This document shows positions 20,134-26,220 of a stretch of 64,000 bases of DNA, one piece after another. Position 1 is the stretch's first letter; each line of letters opens with the position of its first letter. Below the pieces are notes generated by a model. That model searched no databases. It was not told where the DNA came from and saw only the letters and a list, made by a program, of their open reading frames with translations. The stretch is from Paenibacillus herberti (GTDB taxonomy: Bacteria; Bacillota; Bacilli; Paenibacillales; Paenibacillaceae): NCBI RefSeq assembly GCF_002233675.1, contig NZ_NMUQ01000002.1:491852-555851 (forward strand). Reading direction: 5' to 3'. The position numbers and the translations under genes are program-made.

Positions 20134-21624
20134 TCAAAGAATCGGAGAAAGAAGTCGGCTTACGGACTCTTTAAACTTGTTCCAGATAGAGCGAGAATCG
20201 TAGTCCTCCAGCGACAGCTCCCGACAGTGCAGCAGATCATCTTGGAAAATGCGCTGCAACCGCATTGCGGTTCCAGAATCATAGATGAACGCATTAACTT
20301 CAAAGTTTAATTTAAAGCTGCGAATATCGATGTTGGCTGTGCCGACAGAGGCGATATTTCCGTCTACGACGAGTGTTTTGGCATGAAGGAAGCCATTTTC
20401 GTACAGATAACACTTAACGCCTGCGCTCAAAAGCTCCCCAAAATAGGAATGAGACGCCCAATAAACGAAGAAATGATCGGGCTTGCTCGGCAGCATCACC
20501 TTTACATCGACACCCGACAGTGCCGCCATCTTCAATGCATTCAGAAGGCTATCGTCCGGCACGAAATATGGCGTCTGCAGCATGACCGATATTTTGGCGG
20601 AATTGATCATCTTGATGTATCCGTTCTTGATGTGCTGCCATTCGGAGTCCGGACCGCTGGAAATAATCTGCATGCCAACGCTGCCGCCCGACTCGGGTGC
20701 AGGATAATAGCGACTGTCGGTAAGGAATGGCTGTGTGGAGGCCAAGCTCCAATCGAGCAGGAAGCGTCCTTGCAACTGCGCGACGGCTCCTCCCTGAATG
20801 CGCAGATGCGTGTCCCGCCAAAAGCCGAAGCGCTTCACCCTGCCGATGTACTCGTCACCAATATTGAAGCCCCCAACATACCCAATCTTGCCGTCAACAA
20901 CGACGATTTTGCGATGATTGCGGTAGTTGAGACGAGGATTAATGAAGAAGATCTTAGATGGGAAAAAGGCCCCGACCTGACCGCCTGATTTGAGCAGCTT
21001 GCGCAAATATTTCTTATTCAGCCGAATGCTCCCGATATCATCGTAAATCAGGCGCACCTCAATACCCTCTTCCGCTTTGCGGATGAGCGTTTGCAGGATT
21101 CGTTTGCCCAGCTTATCCGCACGGATGATGTAATACATGAGATGGATATGATGCGTAGCTTCTTCCATATCCCTAATTAGAGAATCGAACTTGCTCTCGC
21201 CGTCCGTGAACACCTCGACCTCATTGTCCTGCGTGAACAGTGCATCGCTGGATACAAGGTTCATGTAAACCATATCCTGATAATAGGTCATCAGCGGATC
21301 ATTGAAGGAATACAACCCCTTCTCAACGATGCGTTGCTGCGTCTTCAGCCGTTGGCGAGCATTTTTGAGCTGACTCATCTTGAATTTGAAAATTTTGCGC
21401 CGACTCAGATTCTGGCCCAGCAGCAGGTACAGCACAAAGCCGACGCCGGGAAGAAAGTAAAGCACCATCAACCAGGCCCAGGTCGAAGCGATGTTGCGCC
21501 GCTCCAAGAAAATGACCGCAATGGCCAGTACGATATTAAGAATATAAAAAATGGAATAGGCCTGCTGGAAATATATCAACTCGGCACCCGCCCTGTCTAA
21601 ATAATCATCGCCGCTCCGGCGCAT
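20134..21624 (-). CDS. cls: Cardiolipin synthase (phospholipase D superfamily)
   Basis: About 496 residues. Two N-terminal transmembrane helices (around AYSIFYILNIVLAIAVIF and STWAWLMVLYFLPGVGF) precede two HKD motifs: NHRKIVVVDGKIGYVGGFN and HAKTLVVDGNIASVGTAN. Condenses two phosphatidylglycerol molecules to cardiolipin and glycerol at the membrane. The start is uncertain: ATG at 21624 is used, but TTG at 21642 or TTG at 21579 (after GGGCGGG) are possible; the last places the first helix right at the N-terminus as in other Cls proteins. Confidence 0.93.
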   Translation of the reverse strand: MRRSGDDYLDRAGAELIYFQQAYSIFYILNIVLAIAVIFLERRNIASTWAWLMVLYFLPGVGFVLYLLLGQNLSRRKIFKFKMSQLKNARQRLKTQQRIVEKGLYSFNDPLMTYYQDMVYMNLVSSDALFTQDNEVEVFTDGESKFDSLIRDMEEATHHIHLMYYIIRADKLGKRILQTLIRKAEEGIEVRLIYDDIGSIRLNKKYLRKLLKSGGQVGAFFPSKIFFINPRLNYRNHRKIVVVDGKIGYVGGFNIGDEYIGRVKRFGFWRDTHLRIQGGAVAQLQGRFLLDWSLASTQPFLTDSRYYPAPESGGSVGMQIISSGPDSEWQHIKNGYIKMINSAKISVMLQTPYFVPDDSLLNALKMAALSGVDVKVMLPSKPDHFFVYWASHSYFGELLSAGVKCYLYENGFLHAKTLVVDGNIASVGTANIDIRSFKLNFEVNAFIYDSGTAMRLQRIFQDDLLHCRELSLEDYDSRSIWNKFKESVSRLLSPIL

Positions 21625-21710
21625 GAAGCGCGCAGAGGACAAGCTATTCCCAAGTATACCAGACTTGCCATTAAAGATTGCAGGCTTGTTCTCCCATCTT
21701 GAGAATAATC

Positions 21711-21751
21711 AAAAAGCAGGAAGCAAAAGCCATGTGGCTTTGCTGCCTGCT
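21711..21751 (-). terminator. Terminator after paralogue A
   Basis: AGCAGG...CCTGCT with an inner AAGCAAAAGCCA/TGGCTTTGCT pairing; five A at the left give TTTTT on the minus strand. The preceding ~30 bp (TGCAGGCTTGTT and AATCAAAAAGCAGGAAG) are near-copies of the terminator region after paralogue D at 24.03-24.1 kb. Confidence 0.8.
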
Positions 21752-21839
21752 GGAAGGTGGACGGGAGCAGCCTCTCCCCCTTGCGGAAAGGATTATGCAT
21801 GTGCTGCACGAAGCTCGCGAATGCAGCGTTCTTTTCAGG

Positions 21840-22394
21840 CTATTTGTCGGTAATGATCAATGCTGGAGTTTCTCCAGCTGGGAATGTGCTCACATCTGTC
21901 GATATAGGTCCAGTCGTTCGGACCGATTCAATTTCGTTGGCCACACCGCCGAAGTTCACCAGTTGAAACGATAGTTGGAACGCGGCTCCATTGGCCACAC
22001 CAGTGTATACCACGAGGGCCCGGGTCGTTTCGAATGCTTCGGTTTTAACCTCAAAATTGAATAGGCCGCCAGGAGCAAGGATTGAGCCAATAGGCGGGTT
22101 TCCCGCGGGTCCTGAAACAGAGGTAAGCGTGAAGGTAATGCCTTTAGTTTGATTCGAAACGTTGAAGCCTTGCGTATCTCCGAGAAGCGGCGGGCACGGC
22201 TTGCAGGGCTTGCACCGCTTCCACGACTTGCAACACTTGCACGGCTTGCATGGCTTGCGCGACTTGATTGGCTTGCGAGACTTTATTGGCTTAAGCGACT
22301 TGCTCGGCTTTTTATTCATGCCTTTCTTTAGAGCTAACTTTCCTCCCTGAGGCTGGGTCTTGAAACTGCTCGTTTCTGCTGACAGATCATCCAT
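21840..22394 (-). CDS. Paralogue A: KPC-repeat protein with conserved beta-rich domain, function unknown
   Basis: 184 residues; AAGGAGAGGTGTAAAA precedes the ATG. Residues 20-70 are a Lys/Pro/Ser/Cys connector built from three-residue repeats (KPI-KSR then KPC-KPC-KCC) with seven Cys, ending in the junction CKPCPPLLG shared by B and C. Residues ~73-184 form a domain shared by all five paralogues: TQGFNVSNQTK, NPPIGSILAPGGLFNFEVK, VVYTGVANG, LVNFGG, TTGP. No transmembrane helix, unlike C-E. Its leader is almost identical to B's and its promoter to C's. I do not recognise the domain. Sporulation-type promoter and Cys-rich connector suggest a cross-linked spore-surface protein (inference). Confidence 0.88.
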   Translation of the reverse strand: MDDLSAETSSFKTQPQGGKLALKKGMNKKPSKSLKPIKSRKPIKSRKPCKPCKCCKSWKRCKPCKPCPPLLGDTQGFNVSNQTKGITFTLTSVSGPAGNPPIGSILAPGGLFNFEVKTEAFETTRALVVYTGVANGAAFQLSFQLVNFGGVANEIESVRTTGPISTDVSTFPAGETPALIITDK

Positions 22395-22521
22395 TTTTAC
22401 ACCTCTCCTTAAAATTTGATATCCAAAGAAGACTATATTGAAAAAGACCGACCTCTAAAATCTCTTGAACCTATTGATCAGCACGATAGCGGAACCCGGC
22501 TATTAAAAGTTCGATCTATTT

Positions 22522-22564
22522 TATCCTATGAAACTACCATGAATTTGGCTCCTGGCTAACGTCC
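22522..22564 (-). promoter_or_regulatory. Sporulation-type promoter of unit A
   Basis: On the minus strand, an upstream box (22547-22564, GGACGTTAGCCAGGAGCC), 16 bp, then CATAGGATA (22522-22530), which fits CATAnnnTA of SigK/SigE. The same layout precedes C and E. Confidence 0.6.
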
Positions 22565-22623
22565 AATTCCAATGCACTAATTCCATCGGGACTGACTTCA
22601 GCCCTTCCGCACTTTTTATCACC

Positions 22624-22684
22624 GGCATGAAGGCTGAGCTGGAGACCGGTTCCACCGTTTAGTATGCGGTACTGGGGCTTGTGC
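22624..22684 (+). pseudogene. Decayed fragment of rpiA (codons 18-38)
   Basis: 61 bases align without gaps to rpiA 25582-25642; I count 47 identities. In rpiA's frame the fragment reads GMKAELETGSTV and then TAG, where rpiA has Tyr. It lies divergent from paralogue A, just as rpiA lies divergent from paralogue E, so it marks an old duplication of the gene-promoter-rpiA segment. Confidence 0.7.
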
Positions 22685-22726
22685 ATGCGGCGGCTCGAAG
22701 TTGGAGAACTCAGCTTTCCTTTCAGA

Positions 22727-23263
22727 CTATTTGTCGGTAATGAACAATTCTTCAACAGTGGTGTTAAAATCTATCGTTACGGGTCCAGTCGTTTTAATAG
22801 ATTCAACATTCAGGGTAATACCGCCGATGTTCACAAGTTCAAACGAGAGCGGAAATGCATTTCCGTTCACCACACCTGTGTATACAACTAGAACCCGGTT
22901 AGTTTTGAATGCTGTGGATCTGACCTCGAAATTGAATAAACCGCCAGGAGCAAGGATCGAGCCAATAGGCGGATTTCCCGCAGGTCCGTCAACAGAGGTA
23001 AGCGTGAAGCTAATACTTTTAGTTTGATTCAAAACGTTGATGCCCATCGTAGTTCCAAGAAGCGGCGGACATGGCCTACATGGCTTGCAGCGCTTACACG
23101 ACCTGCACGGCGGCTTGCCTGGTTTGCGCGACTTGATTGGCTTAAGCAACTTGCTCGGCTTAGATGACTTACTCGGCTTTTTTTTCATGTTTTTCTGCAG
23201 AGCCAGCTTCCCTCTCCGAGACGGGGTCTTGAAACGGCTCGTTTCTGCTAACAGATCATCCAC
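22727..23263 (-). CDS. Paralogue B: KPC-repeat protein with conserved beta-rich domain, function unknown
   Basis: 178 residues from a GTG at 23263, chosen because the text around it (AAGGAGAG, then VDDLLAETS) aligns with the start of A (MDDLSAETS); the frame stays open 81 nt upstream. The connector is KKKPSKSSKPSKLLKPIKSRKPGK followed by CRSCKRCKPCRPCPPLLG with six Cys. The C-terminal ~110 residues are the shared domain and are closest to C and A (NPPIGSILAPGGLFNFEVRS, VVYTGVVNG, TTGPVTIDF). It lies 43 bp downstream of C and so probably shares C's transcript. Not a recognised family. Confidence 0.87.
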   Translation of the reverse strand: MDDLLAETSRFKTPSRRGKLALQKNMKKKPSKSSKPSKLLKPIKSRKPGKPPCRSCKRCKPCRPCPPLLGTTMGINVLNQTKSISFTLTSVDGPAGNPPIGSILAPGGLFNFEVRSTAFKTNRVLVVYTGVVNGNAFPLSFELVNIGGITLNVESIKTTGPVTIDFNTTVEELFITDK

Positions 23264-23306
23264 TCTTACATCTCTCCTTAAAATTTGATATCCAAAGAAG
23301 CTCCTT

Positions 23307-23828
23307 TCAGGTTGTTTTGTCTTCAATGAAAAATTTTCCATCACTAGGGCTGAAAATTGTCGTTACAGGTCCAGTCGTTCTAATAGAATCAACATTTAGG
23401 GTAATACCGCTGGTGTTCACAAGTACGAACGAGAGCTGAAACGCTTCTCCGTTCACCACAGCTGTGTATACAACAGTAACCCGGTTCGTTTGCAATACTG
23501 TGGATTTGACCTCGAAATTGAATACACCGCCAGGAGCAAGGGTCGAGCCAATAGGCGGGTTTCCCGCAGGTCCGTTAACAGAGGTAAGCGTGAAGGTAAT
23601 ACTTTTAGTTTCATTCACAACGTCGACGCCTATCGTCTCTCCGAGAAGCGGCGGGCACGGCTTGCACGGCTTGCACCGCTTCCACGAATTACAAGGCTTG
23701 CATGAATTGCACGGCTTTTTTTTCCTGCGTTTCTTCAGAGCGATAATAACCAGTATAAGTAAAACCAGCCTTACGCCCCGGGGGGAGACCTTGGAGCTGC
23801 TGCTCGTTTCTGCTAGTGAATCACCCAT
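23307..23828 (-). CDS. Paralogue C: membrane-anchored Cys-rich protein with conserved beta-rich domain, function unknown
   Basis: 173 residues; AAGGAGGAG precedes the ATG. A single hydrophobic helix (residues ~19-31, LVLLILVIIAL) is followed by KKRRKKK, so the N-terminus should be outside or in the forespore/mother-cell lumen depending on the membrane, by the positive-inside rule. The Cys connector is KPCNSCKPCNSWKRCKPCKPCPPLLGE with six Cys; then the shared ~110-residue domain. It is intermediate between the short-connector paralogues (D, E) and the helix-less ones (A, B). First gene of the C-B unit. Confidence 0.88.
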   Translation of the reverse strand: MGDSLAETSSSSKVSPRGVRLVLLILVIIALKKRRKKKPCNSCKPCNSWKRCKPCKPCPPLLGETIGVDVVNETKSITFTLTSVNGPAGNPPIGSTLAPGGVFNFEVKSTVLQTNRVTVVYTAVVNGEAFQLSFVLVNTSGITLNVDSIRTTGPVTTIFSPSDGKFFIEDKTT

Positions 23829-23892
23829 TTCTATACTCCTCCTTTTAAATCACTAGAAACACACTGGCAATGGAGAGGTTCAACCTAATTTC

Positions 23893-23935
23893 TATCCTAT
23901 GAAACTGGACTAAATCCGGCCCCTGGCTATCGACC
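23893..23935 (-). promoter_or_regulatory. Sporulation-type promoter of unit C-B
   Basis: On the minus strand the box GGTCGATAGCCAGGGGCC (23918-23935), 16 bp, CATAGGATA (23893-23901). The 18-bp box differs from that of unit E-D at one base. Confidence 0.6.
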
Positions 23936-24068
23936 AATCGAAGAATATTTTTATCTATCAATCCGCGTAGTCTTCCTTTTAGATCGCTGGAAGTGGGCGA
24001 TCTGAAGCAACATAGTAGACTTGAACGGGCAGGTTGCAGGCTTGTTCGGTCTATTCTGAAAAGAAATC

Positions 24069-24101
24069 AAAAAAGCAGGAAGCGATGAGCCTTCCTGCTT
24101 T
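24069..24101 (-). terminator. Terminator after paralogue D
   Basis: AAAGCAGGAAG (24072-24082) pairs perfectly with CTTCCTGCTTT (24091-24101); six A on the left give a T-run on the minus strand. Confidence 0.85.
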
Positions 24102-24195
24102 CTGTCGAATGTGAGCGATCAGCGAAATCGACTATGCCATGCAATCGCTCCCCTTGCTTCCAAGGGCGTATATGCTTTATAGCGCGATATTTCGC

Positions 24196-24678
24196 CTAAG
24201 AGTCAGATATTGTTATCAGGGCATTGCCGGATGTCGTTTCAGCATTGACTTTGACAGGCCCCGTGGAAGCAAGGTTGTCAACGCCAGTCAACACTCCTCC
24301 GCTATTTACAAGAGTAAACGAGACTGTGATCGGGGTTCCGTTCGCTGCCGTTCCGGTATATTTGATGTTGGCGCGTGTAGTATGTCCTGCTTTGCTTGTC
24401 ACTTCGAAATCGGCCGTGCTTCCGGGAGGCAAAGGCGTATTAAGAGGAGGGGGCGGCTTTTCTAAGTCTCCGCTAGCGGTAGTAAGGGTCAACGTGATCG
24501 TTTTGGTGCTATTTTTAACATTGAAACCTTGCGTACTCCCGATTGGCGGCGGGCATCCGCACTTTCTTCTTTTCTTGATCAACTTGATCGCAATAATGAG
24601 TAGAATGAACAAGATCAGCCGTATGCCCAGGCTCACGCCTCTGCTGCCGCTTGTATTCGAAGGCTTAACATTCATCAT
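24196..24678 (-). CDS. Paralogue D: membrane-anchored protein with conserved beta-rich domain, function unknown
   Basis: 160 residues from the first of two adjacent ATGs, 7-8 nt after AAGGAG. A short Ser/Gly-rich tip leads into a hydrophobic helix (IRLILFILLIIAI, residues ~18-32), then KLIKKRRK and the minimal Cys junction CGCPPPIG. The ~110-residue domain follows (STQGFNVKNSTK, PLPPGSTADFEV, IKYTGTAANG, FTLVNSGG, STGPV). D and E share AANGTPIT and a two-Cys connector and form one branch; A, B and C form the other. D lies 51 bp downstream of E and probably shares its transcript. Confidence 0.87.
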   Translation of the reverse strand: MMNVKPSNTSGSRGVSLGIRLILFILLIIAIKLIKKRRKCGCPPPIGSTQGFNVKNSTKTITLTLTTASGDLEKPPPPLNTPLPPGSTADFEVTSKAGHTTRANIKYTGTAANGTPITVSFTLVNSGGVLTGVDNLASTGPVKVNAETTSGNALITISDS

Positions 24679-24729
24679 TTCATCACTCCTTAAATAAAAA
24701 ACCAAGCCATGCCCAGGCTCACGCCTCTG

Positions 24730-25215
24730 TTATGAGCTTTTATCCGTGATCGTCAAGGACGGATCAGCAAAGGCCGAGCCCTGATTGACGCTTGTGTTTA
24801 TTAGCCCTGTGGCTTTGACATTCTGAATTCCGCCGTTAGCGCCATTTATTAGGGTGAATGATAGTGTAATCGGGGTTCCGTTCGCTGCCGTTGCGGTATA
24901 TGAGATGTTAGCGCTGGTATGGTTTTTAGTTTCATCTGTTTTAACTTCAAAATTCTCTCTGCCATTGGGAGCAAGGGTTGTGCCGACGGCCGGGGGCGGA
25001 CTTTGCAAATCTCCGGTAGCGGAAGCAAGGGTAAATGTGATGCTGCTCGTTTTGTTTAACACGTTAAATCCTTGCGTTTCTCCAATGATCGGAGGCGGGC
25101 ACACGCATTTTTTCTTTCTTTTTTTGATTGCAATTAGGAGCAAAATAAACAAAACCAACCTTATACCTAGACGCGGACTCTGGATGCCGCTCGTCTTCAA
25201 TTCTAAACTGTCCAT
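24730..25215 (-). CDS. Paralogue E: membrane-anchored protein with conserved beta-rich domain, function unknown
   Basis: 161 residues; AAGGAGAGAGAGGGAA precedes the ATG. Helix LVLFILLLIAI (residues ~20-30), basic KKRKKK, Cys junction CVCPPPIIGE, then the shared domain (TQGFNVLNKTSS, TTLAPNGRENFEVK, ISYTATAANGTPIT, TLINGANGG). First gene of the E-D unit, divergent from rpiA. The basic helix-flanking cluster and lack of a cleavage site point to a retained N-terminal anchor. Domain not recognised; the simplest prediction is an all-beta sandwich. Confidence 0.87.
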   Translation of the reverse strand: MDSLELKTSGIQSPRLGIRLVLFILLLIAIKKRKKKCVCPPPIIGETQGFNVLNKTSSITFTLASATGDLQSPPPAVGTTLAPNGRENFEVKTDETKNHTSANISYTATAANGTPITLSFTLINGANGGIQNVKATGLINTSVNQGSAFADPSLTITDKSS

Positions 25216-25530
25216 TTCCCTCTCTCTCCTTCTAATGAAAATATCAAATACTCTCGCTAGCGGTACTCCCTTCTCCGGTTCGGGTCTTTTAATAGAAACG
25301 TTTGCAAAAAAAAAGCTGGTCTATCTTCTCTTACTCTATGAATCTGGAACAGGATCGGCCCCTGGCTATTGACCTATCAAAAGCCCATATTTTTGCATCT
25401 TAATCATAGAAAAAGAATTAATCGTCAACATTGACAAGACTTTCGTAACCGTCTAATGTGCGAAGGAGATAGGCCGCACTGGCTGCCTAATAAATATGAA
25501 AACGATTATACTTCGGGAGGAATCAGGAAC
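25216..25530. other. Divergent intergenic region between E and rpiA
   Basis: Contains E's ribosome binding site and ~110-nt leader, the E-D promoter (25332-25374) and rpiA's ribosome binding site. No separate gene was seen; the frame upstream of rpiA (from 25456) is an extension without a ribosome binding site. Confidence 0.6.
25332..25374 (-). promoter_or_regulatory. Sporulation-type promoter of unit E-D
   Basis: On the minus strand, GGTCAATAGCCAGGGGCC (25357-25374), 16 bp, CATAGAGTA (25332-25340). Fits CATAnnnTA of the mother-cell sigma factors. Confidence 0.6.
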
Positions 25531-26211
25531 ATGAACTTCAAGGAAGCGGCGGGTGTACAAGCAGCCGATGTTGTGACAAGCGGCATGAAGGTTGGTCTGG
25601 GAACCGGATCCACCGTTTATTATACGATTCTGGAGCTGGGACGCCGGATGAAGGAAGAAGGGCTGCAGTTTACCGGTGTACCGACTTCGGAGGCGACAGA
25701 AAAACTGGCTTTGGAGCTGGGCATTCCGCTCGCGGAGCTATGGGAGCTGGAGCCGCTGGACGTGACGATCGACGGCGCGGATGAGGTCAGCGACAGCCTC
25801 GATCTGATCAAGGGCGGCGGCGCGGCCCATTTTCGGGAGAAGATGGTGGCGACTGTTTCAAAAAGGCTTGTCATCGTGGCGGATGAGTCCAAAGCCGTGG
25901 CTAAGCTGGGCGCGTTCACCGTGCCGGTGGAGGTTGCCGTCTACGGTTGGCGGTCCACCGCGCGCCGTGTGGAGGCAGAAGGCTGTGTCGCTGTACGCCG
26001 CGAGCGGAGCGGCGAGCCAGTGCGCACTGACAACGGGAACTACATTCTCGACTGCGATTTCGGTCTTATAGTAGACCCTGGCGCAGTCGACCGCAGGCTC
26101 AAATCGCTGCTCGGCGTCTTGGAGACAGGCCTGTTCGTTGGTATGGCGGATACGGTTTATGTCGCTGGTCCACAGGGCGTACGCGTTCTGAAACAGCAGG
26201 CAGGTGAATAG
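25531..26211 (+). CDS. rpiA: Ribose-5-phosphate isomerase A
   Basis: 226 residues from the ATG at 25531 (GGGAGGAATCAG before it). Motifs: GLGTGSTVYYTI (phosphate loop), IDGADEV with the catalytic acids, LIKGGGAAHFREKMVA with the catalytic Lys and Glu. Interconverts ribose 5-phosphate and ribulose 5-phosphate in the pentose phosphate pathway. The MurG paralogue starts 9 bp downstream, so the two are probably co-transcribed. Bases 25582-25642 were copied into the paralogue array at 22624-22684. Confidence 0.95.
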   Translation: MNFKEAAGVQAADVVTSGMKVGLGTGSTVYYTILELGRRMKEEGLQFTGVPTSEATEKLALELGIPLAELWELEPLDVTIDGADEVSDSLDLIKGGGAAHFREKMVATVSKRLVIVADESKAVAKLGAFTVPVEVAVYGWRSTARRVEAEGCVAVRRERSGEPVRTDNGNYILDCDFGLIVDPGAVDRRLKSLLGVLETGLFVGMADTVYVAGPQGVRVLKQQAGE

Positions 26212-26220
26212 ATCTCTACG

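Larger units (their letters stand above)
22395..22726. other. Intergenic region between A and B
   Basis: It holds, from left to right: A's ribosome binding site and a 28-bp leader also found before B (22407-22433); the sporulation-type promoter (22522-22564); the rpiA fragment (22624-22684); and B's 3' flank. A 73-codon minus-strand frame across 22534-22755 overlaps promoter and remnant and is not considered a gene. Confidence 0.7.
23829..24195. other. Intergenic region between C and D
   Basis: Contains the C-B promoter (23893-23935), a stretch related to the flank after paralogue A (TGCAGGCTTGTTC near 24029), the D terminator (24069-24101) and D's 3' flank. No open frame of interest. Confidence 0.6.

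Noticed and set aside
22149-22350. Leu/Arg/Ala-rich and Gly/Leu/His-rich plus-strand frames opposite the KPC repeats of paralogue A
   Set aside because: They only reflect the 9-bp repeat read in reverse (for example LARLARLA); the minus strand has the ribosome binding site and the conserved domain.
22534-22755. 73-codon minus-strand frame between A and B
   Set aside because: Overlaps the promoter block and the rpiA fossil and resembles no paralogue.
21661-24110. The repeated flanks after A and D as an insertion sequence or CRISPR-like repeat
   Set aside because: Only two diverged copies, no transposase, no terminal inverted repeats; duplication of terminator regions with the genes explains them.
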